In this document: positions 22,730-35,700 of the stretch, one piece after another
Layout: each line of letters starts with the position of its first letter
Position numbering within the stretch: position 1 is the first letter of the stretch
Assembly (NCBI GenBank): GCA_038030265.1
Contig: CM075942.1
Location: forward strand, 47,148,751-47,212,750
DNA length: 64,000 bases
Reading direction: 5' to 3'
Source: Corythucha ciliata
Taxonomy: Eukaryota > Arthropoda > Insecta > Hemiptera > Tingidae
The notes under the pieces: generated by a model
The model's input: the letters and a program-made list of their open reading frames with translations, nothing else
Told to the model about the DNA's origin: nothing
Database searches by the model: none
Translations under genes and position numbers: made by a program

Positions 22730-23500
22730 TCTTGACACTTTCACACCTTGAGCTAAAAGTCTCAATTTTTTCGTCTTCAAGCTTTTCGGGGGCCCCATCC
22801 GATTGCGAGCCTGCCTCCCTCGCTTTTTCATCTGTGCGCTAGAGGCTCTGAAATGCCCTTTCACCATTTCTTTAAACCCAACTCTGATTTGGCACTTTAA
22901 ACAATCATTTTCGCGGGGTTAGCCGTATCAAACCCCAAATTTTGCGGATTGGGATCTCGCAGGACCCAGGCAGGAAAAAGCCGACCTGGGAGACGAAATG
23001 ATTGATTCCTGTGTCACCTTCCTCTTTTTTACGGTCTTGTTCTCGTGGATGACCGGTTTCACCCTCTTTAATCCCAAATTTCTGGGATTTGCGACACTTT
23101 AATGAGTCCAATCTTGTGGATTGTACGCCTAAATTTTGAGCAGCAATTTTGATCTCACAGAAACAAATTTCGTGGGCTTCGCTCACCAAAAAAGCCAATA
23201 ACCGGTCCCAAACCAATGTCGAGGTTTACGCGGCCCTTTCAAAACCCATACCCAAGTTTTGTTGACTTGAGACCCACAAAACCCAATTTCATTCACACAT
23301 TACACAACATTAAAAACGTCAAATTTCAGGAGTTGAAAAACGTAATTTCACACGTTCGAGAACTTCATGAATTAATTCCGTGGGCTGGGCTCTTTCCAAG
23401 TTTAAATGTCGAGGATTCGGTGAACCAATTTTGGCTCATTTTGAGGGTCAGGGTTGATGGTTCTGGAAAATGTCTCTCGGTTGGCCGATTCGATTAAAAT
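22730..23500 (-). repeat. Degenerate repeat family B run
   Basis: Reverse B units such as CAATTTTCGCGGGGTTAGC and CAAATTTCGTGGGCTTCGCT, interrupted by unique pieces. Confidence 0.5.
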
Positions 23501-23559
23501 TCAAGGGATTGACTTGCCACAGCTGCTTGGGACAGAAAGAGTAAATCTTTGTGGTTCCG

Positions 23560-24650
23560 GCCTTTTCATGAACCATTAAAAACCAATTTAACAAGTCTGG
23601 CTCACCCAAAATAGCGCAATTTCGCGGGTGTCACTGCACCAAAAACAGAACTGACTGACTGAAAGTGTTTGAAACATATTGATTTCGAAGACGTGGACTC
23701 CGTAAAATTGGCTTTTTCATGGAGCAAACCCAGTGAAATTGATTTTCTGACACAACAGACAAGCAAAATGACTTTTCTCGAAGCAACACGTGAATGAGCC
23801 AACCCTGTGAAATTAGTTTTTGAGTGAGTCAACAGCGTGAAATTCTGTTTTGGATGCAGCGAACCCCGAGAACTTGGGTTTTTGACCACGCGACAGGTTT
23901 CACTGACTCAGCAAATTGGCTGTTCGACTGAGCCAAAACTCGCCGAATGCCATTTTCGGGGGAGACAACCTCGCCAAATTAATTTTGAACGGGCCAACCT
24001 AGCAAAATTTTGCTTTTGAAAGGAGTAGAACCCGCGAAACTACGCTCCTTAGTTTAGAACTTGACATTGAGCTGTAGTAACCTACGGAACTTTGGAACTT
24101 GAGGGTGAGAAGTCTGTGAAGTTGGCTTGTTTTTGGGAGACAACCACACCAAATTTGTTTCAGGCTTGCCGCATCTGTCAAATTTAGTCTACGAAATAAC
24201 CAAACCGGTGGAATCATGCGCTTCTTTTTATGCGAACAAAAGGCGGCATTTTAAATTATAGCTAAAACAGAGAAATTGGGCTCTGGTAAGTGCCAAATCC
24301 ACGGAACATAGAAAGAACTCAACCCGTGAAATTGGTGTTTTGATGGTCGCAGGGACCGGTTATTGGCTTTTTTGGTGAGCGAAGCCCACGAAATTTGTTT
24401 CTGTGAGACCAAACCCATGAAATTTATTTTTTGATTGAAATATAGGTCAATCCCTTGAAATGGGATTTTTGAATGGTTCAACCTCGCGAACGCGAAATTG
24501 GCTTTTTAGGGAGTTCGCCCTGTGAAATTGGCTTATTGATTGAGCGTTACCCGTGGAATAGGGTTCTGTAAGTGCCAAATATGCAAATCCTTGGTTTTAA
24601 ATGAAAAAAAACCCACGGAATGGAATGATTTTAGTGCCAAATCCATGACA
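23560..24650 (+). repeat. Degenerate repeat family B array (~1.1 kb)
   Basis: The clearest B run: GAGCCAA...CCCGTGAAATTGGTTTTTGA repeats about every 30-35 bases through most of this segment, with many substitutions. The 5' part has mixed orientation. Confidence 0.7.
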
Positions 24651-25279
24651 TTGTAATTTAACTTGTTTTTATAGGCGTCCTATACTGTTACATCCTACTT
24701 TCCGTGGTAACCGTCTTTCTTTTGTCCTATTTCTATTCCAAGCGCCCTATAGGAAACCAATTCTACATCTTGTCACCTTTGCCCTCACCACCTTAACCTC
24801 AGAGATCAATTGATTCCCCAAGTAACTAATCTTTATCGTGTGAAGCTGAACTTTGGCCGAACTGTTTATCCGAGTTCAAAGATTTGGCAATAAAGCCCGA
24901 AAATCTTACTATTCGGTCACGTGGTCCCCGGGAGGGGGGGAGGTGTTGAGCGAAATTGGTAGTTTTATCGCTAGAATTTCTAATTTTAGCGGGCAATTTA
25001 TTGTGCAGTGGTTTCAGCGAAGGGGTTAAATCTACCCCTTCCCTATCCATAATTCCTGTACATTCCGCGAAATTGAATGGATCCTCTGCAATTGTTTTCT
25101 TTTTAAAATGAAATGGTACTCGGTTGGAAACCTGCCGTAAAGCCCCCTGGGGTTCAAATCATTACAAAAGCGAGGGCGAATAGGTGGAGAGGGGTGAAAC
25201 CACGCTCTAAATCTTACACCGCGAATATGAGCGCGGCGAATTAATCGAGCCTCGGGTGTGATGTAAGTAATTGCTTAGA

Positions 25280-25330
<51 letters not shown>

Positions 25331-28300
25331 TAACAACCGTTAGTTCATATTTGCCTTGCGTATTCTTCACTGATCAATAGAGTCGTCACTCATCCTCAGA
25401 AGCCGCTTTTTTAACGTTCCTCCGAACGTAACGAAAAATGCCCACGTCTACGACTCCCCGTTAGCTGTACTCGTCCGTTTATTCATGCTCGTCTTATTCA
25501 CGTGGAAATAACCTGTCCCGTCGCTGTGACTTGCAACAATTTACTGGAAAGTTGATATTGTCACTTTTGTTCATCAAAACCACTGGTGTCCATAAACCAC
25601 TAATTAATGTCAGATCTTTCACGGGTGTTGACTTGAAACAACGGAATGGCTTTTTTTTTTTTTTTTTATTTAATATAATTTATTTTAACGCTGAGCATCT
25701 CGATATGAATTCGTCTGATTTTCTCTAATTAAAAATGGAAATTCCATTAATTCCCGGTCTCTATCCCGGAAATTTTTCTTGATTTCCTAGCTACTACACA
25801 ATAAAGTAGTGATTCGAAAGTGTAAGCGATTCTGGCGCCGCTCACATACTACAATTTTTTTCATTTCCACAGAATGAATTAAAAATAAACTCTTTCCCAC
25901 ATTCCAATCAGCAAATGAAAGTAGCCGTGTCACCCGGTATGGCGGTAAACTGTCGCTTTTTTCTCTTCCTTTATACCTACTCTCTGTTTTGTACTCACAA
26001 TAGAGATACCTCTCTTCCCTTTTTTCTCTCTACAGGACCAGTGCTGGTTGACAACATTATTGCGAGTCTTCACAAAGCTAAAAAAAAACTTTTCCTTTCT
26101 TACCTAGAACTCGACCACCATAAACGGTCAAACATTTTCTAACATATTCATGGAGAAAGTGTCCCTCTATATGTGATACGTGCTCACCCTTTTTCCTTCA
26201 AAGCGAAGAACGCGATAAAGGAGAAAATTGTAGCGCTTCTGATTCTTTTTAAATGTCCGTGTTTTGGGTTAAAAGCAATGAGTGATGGGTGGGGCTGGGG
26301 CCTTTATTTTTACTGAAAGAGATAACTACTAGTAAAAGCACTAACAAATAAAGCAGTAAATTAGGCTGGAATTGAGGCTATATGTTATCGAGGGGGACAT
26401 TTAACTCTTCCAGATAACGAGTGTTACTGGCTCCGCCTGGTAGAGTATTTTTTCCGAAATAAACGCTTTAAAATAAAAGTTTTGCAGGCCTCTAATTTTC
26501 TATTCTAAATAAATTATTGTAGTCACGTTTTTGCGCCCTTATCATCATCATCACAGGGGTAACTTCCACTATTCAGCTCGTTTTTTCTGCATTGACCAAA
26601 ATAAGATGAGAGGTTGGGCTTGGTTGAAGAGGGATAGGAAGAAAGAAAACTTTCTCTGCTACAGAAGCTGAAAAAGGAGCTGAAGCGAAGCAAAAGGATA
26701 GCAATAGCGATGAGTGGTGGCAGGGGAGGGTGAAGGGTTGTATGATCGGGGCTAAGGGATGACAGCAATGAATCTCCAAGTAAGGGCTTTAGAAATTTGT
26801 TCCTTTGAACGATTTTTTTCCTCCACTTCTTCCTCGCCTAACATCACCACCGCCGCGCCACCCCTCCCAACTCGCAACATTGTTCTTTTTGTTCGCAAGA
26901 AGTTTGACGCTGTAATGAAGTGAAACGATTCTCCCTCCCCTCACCCATTACAAACCCCGTGTTCATCTCTCATTCATCCAACAGTTTCCATAATGTTAAA
27001 GTTCGCATCTCAAACCCCATTTTCCCTCCTTTTTTTTCACCCCTCCTTGTGGATCCGAGGTTAACAGAATAGAAGTTGACGAGGGAAGGTTGGGAATTGT
27101 TTGAAATAAAAATGTAATCGTTATAACAAGAAAACGATCACGTTATCAATGAATTTCCTAGAAATTATAACTTAATTTGCACGATTCAAAGGATTTAAGC
27201 TCCCCCCTCCATCTCACCTTCCATCATTATTTCCGCTACACAGAAAAAAATTTCACTTTATTTTCATCATTCGATACATCTTTTACTGTGAAAGTGCCCC
27301 GAAAAATGATTTCTTTGAGAAGTGCCGGGGAAAAGATTGTCCATGGGTAGGAGGGCGTTCAAAGAATGAGAAACGATGAGAACTTTATTGCTCTGTTGGT
27401 TGGTATTGAGAAAAAAAATCGGGAAATTGACGCAATCACTTTTTTCTAAGTATTATTTTCGTACTGTGGGGCTTTTTCTTACACTCCTCCACCCCGGATC
27501 TCATTATACCAACAAAATGGGAAGTGAAGTTACAATGGAGAACTTGCATGACATTTATTTATTTTTATTTTTTCGTTCTCAATAGGTGCAGGCAGCGATT
27601 TTTAATTGAATTTTAAAACATCCGTAAATTACCAGCTGATCGACTTAGACGAGGGTTGGAAATGTGACGTCACAACCGCCAACCAACCCCTCTCAGACAC
27701 GTTCCCATTCCATCCTCACCTATAACATCTGCCCAACCACTTCACCCCTCATCCAGTATCACTGCAATCATCATAGAACCTTACTGTTTACAAATACTTG
27801 CACGTTCATTGCTTCGCTGTTTTGCCTTGGTGTGCTGCGTTCCTATTTATTATCCTATTTCGTCAGAAAAATTAAATACACTTAAATGTTGTTGTCCTTG
27901 TTGCATCCAAACTGTGTACTCAGTTGAAGAGCACTGAAACCAGCGTTCAGGTTCGGTTGCTTGTGATAAGCCTGTCAACTGTCAAAACACGCTAGCGGTT
28001 TCGACGTCACAAGGTCACTTCTGTCAAAACCCCCTCCATCGTGAAACTCATTACTTTAAAAATCAATTAAACATATTTCCCGCGCGATTTTTTTACTTTT
28101 TCCTACTCTTTTCTCAATAACTTCTATCAAAGAACGCCATGAGCGAATAAAAAAAAAATATTGGCAAATTCTCCATTGGTACATAGGTTTAAACTGAAGA
28201 TGTGGAGACGATTTACGTACTATTCGTGAGTCGCCTCGCCTTCTTTACCATCTTATGGTTATGTCCATTTCCAAAATTCGGGCTCCCAAGGAAGGACATT

Positions 28301-28675
28301 TCTGGGAGTAACAGACCCCCTGCCCTCGACCGAACCATTGTTCCTATACACTCCACATCTCATTAGTCGGCCAAAGGTGTCAGATTCTCTGGGAAAGAAA
28401 CCTGTGTGGATTAATGCCCGAGAATCACGCAGCCTTGGTGAACGCAAGGTCCATTGTCCATAGCAGACCATATCCATATCATCAAAAGAACTGTTTGTAA
28501 TATCAGTCATTTTTGTTTTAGCTTCCTGGAAACCGAATATTATATCCCCAAAACTCATTTTTTGGCCACCAAAACATTTTCTCTGAGTGGTGATCTACCA
28601 AGATCGACCATTTTTCTGCAAAGGTTCACTGCACGGCTGTGAAACCGTTTAATCAGCTCACAATAAGAATAATAA
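24651..28675. other. Unique non-coding DNA with a T47 tract
   Basis: About 4 kb with no supported gene. It contains an uninterrupted run of 47 T at 25282-25328, a T15 run near 25651-25665 and purine-rich patches. Open frames here (26523-26779 -, 27376-27885 + and others) have no domains, splice context or conserved motifs. Confidence 0.4.
25282..25328 (-). repeat. T47 homopolymer (possible retroposon tail on - strand)
   Basis: An uninterrupted run of 47 T. Read on the minus strand it could be the poly(A) tail of a retroposed sequence lying to its right, but no matching target duplication was found. Confidence 0.5.
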
Positions 28676-28679
28676 AAAG

Positions 28680-28765
28680 AAAGAAACAAATTTCAAGGAT
28701 TTGGCTCATTAGAAAAAATGTCGAGGATTTGGCTCATTCAAAAACAAATTTCATTTAACCTTTAA
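28680..28765 (-). repeat. Short family B run
   Basis: Two to three units (AAATTTCAAGGATTTGGCTC, TGTCGAGGATTTGGCTCATT). Confidence 0.5.
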
Positions 28766-28769
28766 GTTT

Positions 28770-29549
28770 TTCATTTCATTGATCAATTTCGACAGTCATT
28801 GCTGGTCCCCCTCCTCCTCCCTTCAATCTCTTATTTCCCCTCTGTGCTATTGTAACTGAGGGTCCCGGCCTACTTTTACACGAGGGCACAAGGTGTAACT
28901 TCTTAAGGGCCTATCGACCGACTTACCAAACTCTTCCAACAGGTTTTGTAGGATCCGGCTCTACACATGTTCCCACCATTTCTTCCGACCGTTACCATAA
29001 TAATAATAATAATAATAATAATTATAATCACCTAGAGAGGAAGAAGTAACCCAAGAATGAAGAGAGCTCCTTTTGGTAGGATGTCGGACGCTACAGCCCT
29101 ACACACGCTCCGATCCGGCCGAGAAAGTGGTGGGGTGGTAGGGTGTAGGAAGGTCTGAACCGTCCGACCATCCTACAGTAGGATCCTACCGAATTCTTTC
29201 TCCTACAAGCCTCCACACTATTGGACTGTAGGATGCACCTGGCTAGCATCCGACGATAGGATCAGATAGTGTGTAGGGGCCTTTATAGAGCACGCATCGC
29301 TATCACAAAACGAGGAACTTGGGCTCACCATTACCACCCCTTTCTGTCCAGAACGCCGTGCGTTGACAACACACTGTAACTGTTGTGACTGATGGGGGGG
29401 CTGGGCTGGGGAGTGACATATTTCCCTCTCAGGGAGAACACGTGCAGTAAAATAGCAGCAACAATAGCACTCGAGGTGACCCATCGGTTGGATTCCACCA
29501 TCGGTCACCCCCCTGAACGTCGCCCCACCATCTCTGGAGTGCGCCATAA
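28770..29549. other. Unique spacer with AAT microsatellite
   Basis: Holds (AAT)n at about 28999-29027 and a GC-richer stretch with repeated GTAGGATC / GATCCTAC motifs at 28950-29270 that may be a diverged foldback; its ends could not be defined. Confidence 0.35.
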
Positions 29550-30703
29550 AGGCCCGTCTACATAAGACGCGAAAACGCTGTCGCAGGACGTAAACCCAAG
29601 GCTGAAGAGTCTACATTAGACGCAGGCCAGCTCTTGCGTCCAGCCAATCATATCAAGCCATGGGGGAAAGAGTCAGATAATAAGGTTAACCAGTTTTAAA
29701 GTTATAATAGACAAATTTATTTTACTCGATCATTTTATAAACTACTAGGGTTACTCAAATAAAACTCAGTACAGACAGGGGGGGGGGTGGAATTTTACTT
29801 AATTACAGAGAAATACTTATTTACAGGTTTACAGGCTGATTATTTGAGTACCCCTATTGTACCATTTAAGTAAGTGTAGAATCAGCTGTCATGTTCAGCC
29901 TGTGAATGTGTTTCCGCGATAGCATTAAAAAAAAAAAAAATTTCGCTCCGGCAGCTAGCGGTCGGAAAGAGTGCATTTCATTGCGTATGCGGATACCCTA
30001 AGCCGTCCCAGAAATAATAATGTTGAGAGCATGATTTGTTTCGTTAATGTTTGACCCTTCCTTGTACTGTTTGATGACGGGTTTGTTTAAGCTGAACTTG
30101 ATGGGAATCAAAGGCTACTTCAAAATGAAATCATCGTACCGAATATAATGCTTCTGGAACCAACTGGTGATTTGTAGTGATTTTTTTTAACCAGTTCAAG
30201 CCATATTACCCCCCCCCCCATCCAAGTCAATTGATTGGGCCCAAATGGAATACCGACCGGGGTCTTATGACTACTGATTTTTGTGCCAGAGCGCGTTTCG
30301 CTAAATTAACTTCTACGAGAGTTATCGTGCTAACAAGAAAACGGCCATAAAGATATATACATATATGTATATAAATTCCGGAGACCACTGAATTCGTGTT
30401 CTAGAGGTTCTGAAACATGAAAAAAACATGACATGATCCATGTTTGCCACCATCACGACGAGACCAATAGTGCATTTTCAGAATGAAATGCACTAAAAGG
30501 GAAAGTGAAGTGAAAAAGAGGAGAGCTCGTAGTTGGCTGGTTACAAAACCTCCACTATCAGTACAAAGCCCGCCTCCTAGGTCGAAAGCTATTGGTGGAG
30601 GCAGAAACGAAGACGCAGGAAGTTGGACTTGGTTCAACTTTCACGTTGCGTTCTGCGTTATCAGTTGCGTCCTGCGACAGCATTTTCGCGTCTTATGAAG
30701 ACG
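29550..30703. mobile_element. ~1.15-kb TIR element, non-autonomous
   Basis: Left terminus GGCCCGTCTACATAAGACGC (29550) pairs with the right terminus GCGTCTTATGAAGACGGGGC (about 30684-30703). The match continues inward for ~40 bases (AAACGCTGTCGCAGGACG against CGTCCTGCGACAGCATTT). No transposase frame is visible inside. A perfect target duplication was not resolved. Confidence 0.75.
29746..29862. repeat. ~115-bp palindromic MITE nested in the TIR element
   Basis: Termini TAGGGTTACTCAAATAA and, at the right end, TTATTTGAGTACCCCTA are inverted copies. A run of 9-10 G lies in the middle. Confidence 0.6.
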
Positions 30704-30779
30704 GGGCTTCAGAATGGGACAATGGTCTTTTGAAGAGCCAAAAATCAGAAAATATATTTTTGGTACATCCACATCCACG

Positions 30780-31250
30780 ACTTGACTTTATTTAAAGAAC
30801 AAGATGCGAATTTGGTTTCTTGAAGGCAAAGATCCAAACAATTGGTTTAAGACGATCCAAACCAGCAAAATTCACTTTTCAAAGAGCATGAGCACGTGAA
30901 ATTAAGAATTTTCAATAGGTAACTGAACATGTTTTTTCGGTGAATAAGCCCCCCCCCCCAAATAGGCTCTTTCAAGATCCAAAACCATGAATTTAGGATT
31001 ATTAACGGCCAAATCCGCGTGAATATTTTATCGAGTGCCAAGCCCGTGGAACTGGTTGTCTGCGTGTGTGAGATAGCCCACGAACTTTGTTTTATGAGGA
31101 AACGGTCACTATCCGTTAAAAACTTAATTTATGCTAGAAAATTGTCGTTTGTATCGTTCTATTCAGGATTTTCTGTACAAAAACAGACAAATTTTTCCCC
31201 TGAAAGTGATACTTTTGGTGCTAAACCTTAAATTTTGGTCTCCTGAGACG
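30780..31250 (+). repeat. Degenerate repeat family B run
   Basis: Units such as GATCCAAACCAGCAAAATTC and AGCCCGTGGAACTGGTTGTC, with a 9-C tract near 30950. Confidence 0.5.
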
Positions 31251-31499
31251 TAAATCTGCGGTAATTTATCAATCAAACTGGGCCCTTCCATCGACGAGAT
31301 GAATAGTTGATCGTCAGCAGCTCACAAAACATAATTATATAGGCCTGCAAGCGGCCACAAGTTACAGTCCTCGCAACAAGCGTGATCAGTAGGACAGCAT
31401 TAGCTGTAGCTGGGATTTCCCCTCCCATGATGAAAAGTAACCGAGCGCAGGGGGCTGAACACGTTTAACCCCAATAAAAAAAAAAAAACAAAGAACGAT

Positions 31500-32290
31500 G
31501 CATCAAATGTTGGATTTCCAGCGAGCCAAATCTCATGAAATCTTATTTTCGAAAAAGCTAAAGCTTGTGAAATCGGCATTTCTACGAAGCTAGTTTCTTA
31601 AATGTAGAGAGGAAAATCTGTGAAACAGATTATTTCAATGAGACAACCCAGAGAAATTGGGGTTTGAGCAAGCCAAAACCTACGAAATAACGGGATTTAA
31701 GTGAGCCAATACCCGAAAATATGGTTATGGGAACCCAGAAAATTTAGCGTTTAGTTAGCTGCAATCGTGAAAATGGTTTACAAGTGTGCAAAATGCATGT
31801 AACAATTATAACCTTTTTGAAAGAGGAAACCTTGTGAAATTGGGTTTTGTAGAATGCTAAAACCACCACATTTTTGTAGCAGTCAGTCGGAGGGCGAGGT
31901 ATTTTCTTAGTTTTAGTAGTTATTTTTTTCTTTTAGGTAGTTCTTTAGGACACCTCAAAAAATACCACACCAAATTTTTGTTTTTGGTGAGCTCGTAAAA
32001 ATAGTTTTTAGCGAGCAAAACTGCAAAACCCACAAAATGGGCGTTTTAGCTGACGATTTGGTGTACAAAATCCGCTGGTTTTTTTGTTTCAATGATACAA
32101 AGTGAAGAAAATGGATTTCCAACAGCAAATTAACTCTACGGTTCGTATTTTTTTTTTTTGCCAAAGCCAGATCCCGGAAATCCGCGAAACAGTTGTTTTA
32201 GGGAGAAAAATCCACAAAATTGGTATTTCAGGGAGCAAAATCCGAGAAATTGGTTTGTTGTTGACCCAGATCTACGAAAATGTTGATGAA
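31500..32290 (+). repeat. Degenerate repeat family B array
   Basis: GAGCCAA..CCGTGAAATTGG-type units at about 30-40-base spacing, for example CCTTGTGAAATTGGGTTTTG near 31830 and ATCCGAGAAATTGGTTTG near 32239. Confidence 0.6.
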
Positions 32291-32484
32291 ACAAAATAGG
32301 CGGCCCTGTAATTGGAATTCAACTGTTTGATGAAGAGGTGGATCCACGGGGGAGGGGGAGGCAGAAACATCCTTAAGGTCGGAATAAAAAGAGAAAGAAA
32401 TACAAAAAATGAAAAATAGAGGTAAGAAAATGAATAATAGTATACTATTATGAATATTAGTATGTATATTATTATTAGTAGACA

Positions 32485-32605
32485 TAAAAAAGCATTGTAC
32501 GCACGAGGCGCGATGTTTGTGGCACGAGCCGAGACGAAGTCGAGTGCCATGATCGGCCGAGTTCGTAAAGCGATTTTACGCCTGAGTATCGTACACTATT
32601 TTTCC
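32485..32605. repeat. Short inverted-repeat sequence (MITE-like)
   Basis: ATTGTACGCACGAGGCG at the left and CGCCTGAGTATCGTACAC at the right are imperfect inverted partners. A hairpin GGCACGAGCCGAGACG / CGAGTGCC lies between. GC-rich in an AT-rich setting. Confidence 0.4.
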
Positions 32606-32609
32606 TAAG

Positions 32610-33280
32610 ATCGGTCGGAGATTTTTAAAGTCATTTAATTATTATGTAACTTGTTCTGTCATTTAATTATTTAATTTAACTTGTTCTGTAGAATCTCCCA
32701 TCTGCCGCAAAAGTTCATTTGAGGGAAATAAAATAGAAGAAACAAAAGCAGCGCGTGAGAGCAAGTATTGCAGGCTTCGGCCTGAAATGCTGACTACGGT
32801 CATTTTCTTAAATAATTTGAATTCCACACGGCGGTTCCACTCCCACCTCACTCTTCTTCACTCATTTTCGCACAGCGTGAGTAAAGTAGGTCTTTAAACA
32901 CGCTGAACTTTAAATTAAATGTGAAAGAGCAAATCGACAGTTATCACATCACTACAAAAGAAGCAAGAAAATTAATACGAAACTCAGGGTGGGTAAAGGA
33001 CCCCCCCCCCCAAGGTTTTTGATTTCGTTCTTCCGGGAAAAAAAACCCCGAAAAATCAGGAAGAGTGGCTCCAATATCTTTCTTTTTCACTGGCGGTTGC
33101 AATCTACCCCCCCCCCCGTTCCTACCAGAGAGGTGAACATTTATGCTTCAACCCCCCCCCCCCTGTTTTTTATAAAATGCAGGATCCACCACTGGTTTGA
33201 TGAAACCTGTGGATGGCGGCTTTCCCGCTAACAATAAGTCTACGTTTTCGAGTAAAGCTGAGGGAAGCTGCCCGTCCCTG
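32610..33280. other. Non-coding spacer with poly-C tracts
   Basis: Includes three C tracts of about 9-12 bases (near 33001, 33106 and 33152). No gene recognised. Confidence 0.4.
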
Positions 33281-33289
33281 CCCCCTTTC

Positions 33290-33760
33290 AAGGCCCCAAA
33301 AAATGTGTTTTTACAGTGACTAAACCCACGAAATTTGTTTTTTCCGACATCAAATTACCCCACGAAATTGGGGCCGGGTTTTCTCGAGTATTTTGTTTTC
33401 CCAAGAGTCAAAACCGCTCTTGGCCCTTGTAAATTAATCTTGTCTTTGTGATGACTAAACCCAGCATTTTTTAATTTTTTTTCATGAAACGAGCGTGCAA
33501 AATTATGGCTGTGTTGAATGTGCAATTAGCAAGGAACCTCGTGAAATTGGGATTTCAGTGACTAAGCATGGTGAGCTTTCATATTGAGTGAGCCAACCTA
33601 GTGAATTTTGTTTTTCCAAAGATCCAAACCCACAAAATCCTGTTCCTGATCCTGTAAAATTGTTTTTGCAGTGATAAAAAGTCTGAGACATTGTTTTCTT
33701 GGGGAGTGCCAAAGGCATGACATAGGTTTATTCAGAGCCAAATCCCCCGGTGGAAAAGGA
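33290..33760 (+). repeat. Degenerate repeat family B array
   Basis: Units such as AAACCCACGAAATTTGTTTT and ACCTCGTGAAATTGGGATTT. Confidence 0.55.
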
Positions 33761-33764
33761 GGCT

Positions 33765-35700
33765 TATTGCTTATTGACGAATTCCTGTTCACCAGGAAAC
33801 CATCACCACCACCAACTGGCCACACTTGACCGATCAGAGCTGAATTTTTTTTTCACCCCTCCCCATACCTGGGTACATACACCTATATGTATCTGTATCG
33901 GACTGTTTGATTGAAATAAATGTACTGGAGCGTCCCTGGCCCCTCAACACCATACAGAAAATTTTCCTTCATTGCCGCCAAAAGTAGCCCTCAGGGACGA
34001 TAAGTGTGTCGCAAAACTGCTGATGCCCCCCCCTCCCCCCCACACGCACACCCAGAATCTGTCATCTGATTATTCCGGCAAAAAACTTCAACTTCATTTC
34101 TGATAAGATTTCTGCTATTAAACTAGAGCATGCCCCCTATTATAGATAATAGAACCCCTAAATAGATAAATAGAACGGAGAACTATTATTTCATATACTA
34201 CGACTTTGACTATTCAGCTATTTAGCCTGGTACAGGCTAAACAGGTGGAATTCGGCATATTTAAATCAACTTGAATTGGGTAACACATTATGATTGGAAC
34301 TTTAATAAAAAGACCATTGACTGTTATTACTATAGTTACATCGCTCAGGCCCTCTCTTCTGAAAAAAATTCATCGAATAGAATGATAGAACTCCGACACG
34401 TTTTTCTTGTTTTCGGAGAAACTATTTCAAACATAATTTAACTTCTATGACGCGAAGAAATGCTATCTTCTATTTAAAAAGCGGATAATACGATAACACA
34501 ATTTGGGCTACTTCCTATTTCACTTTTAAAAAAAAATAAACTGGTTCTGTCTTTTTTTTCAAAGTCAATTAATTTGTACGGTAGAATAATTTAAGGTCAG
34601 TAGGACGAGCAAATGAACGCAAAGGGTATACTTTTGGGAAATGAGATTTTGGTTTATTTATTTTTGGTCGAGAGGGAAATTTGTTAGCAGTTCTAAAAAC
34701 AGACGACCTTGTGGGATTTTCACGTTAATTCAACAAACTAACAAGAAAACAACCGTCTTTTTAAAAAAAGAATTGAAAAAGCTTACTGAAATATATTCAA
34801 ACTGAACTGGCGTGAGATAAATTGCGTTTGTTACGGGGAAAAAATTGACGCGTGATAATTAATGCCGCGTGATTAGTTGGACGTTTGTCTAAATTGTCAC
34901 TATTTCCGAGAGTATTTTTCGCCTCCAATACATTTCTCCAATACTGGAATTTCCTAAAAAAAAAAAAAAAAAAAAAAAATCGTGGACCCCACACCACACG
35001 ATGCCGCTTTGATTTCAGCTCGAGTTATACCGCGTGGTGAGTCAGTGGCAGATGGGAGGGGGTTCTTTTTCCCTTTAGTGTCTCTTGCTCTTTTCCCTTG
35101 TCACACCTTCCTTGCCACAGGGTTTCTAAATTAACTTTACACACAACTCCATTTGTCAAGGTGACCTTAATTTGGGGAGGGGGGCATTTCCTTCCTTGAC
35201 TCTTGAAGCTGAGAGGGGAAAGCTTCGAAAATGAAGTGCTGCAGGGGGAGAAATATAAGGATATGTCAGGTGGTGATGAGGTGAGGAGAGGGTACGTACT
35301 GGGAAAAATGATAGGGGTTTTTTCCTCGTATTATTATGTGTATAACGAGATAATATTTTTCACGAAAAACCTATTTACTAGCTGGAGGGTTTGTTGCGGT
35401 TGAAGATCTAAGGTGTGAGTTTAAAAAAATAAAATTAAAATCTCGGTGACTTCGGTGGCCCAGTTTAGGAGAGCAATAAAGTGTGGATTCCTGAGGTTTT
35501 CTGTGCTAAATGTGGTGAATGAATTCGTGGGATGGGCCAATTCACTAGTAACACCTTTCAGTGACTCTTCTCCACCCCAATTGAACTGTCCTTGGATCAA
35601 GCGGGGGGGGGGGGCAATTCTCAAATCAGTGACTGACCAAGAGCATTTAGCAATTGGGGCGGAACCATTGACCTGCGAGGATGACCTGGCTCCTTTAAAA
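33765..35700. other. Unique non-coding DNA
   Basis: No supportable gene or repeat family. It contains an A run of about 24 bases near 34956-34979 and a C-rich tract near 34026-34041. The 121-codon open frame at 35446-35811 partly overlaps the next B run and has no domain. Confidence 0.4.

Noticed and set aside
25148..25160. GGTTCAAATC as a tRNA T-arm
   Set aside because: No acceptor stem, D-arm or anticodon arm can be built around it; no tRNA was found in the window.
29218..29547. 109-codon minus-strand frame
   Set aside because: No recognised domain; it ends at the border of a TIR element and has no splice or promoter context.
32228..32550. Hydrophobic minus-strand frames (85 and 92 codons)
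   Set aside because: Produced by AT-rich low-complexity sequence; two overlapping frames look alike in composition and neither has family features.
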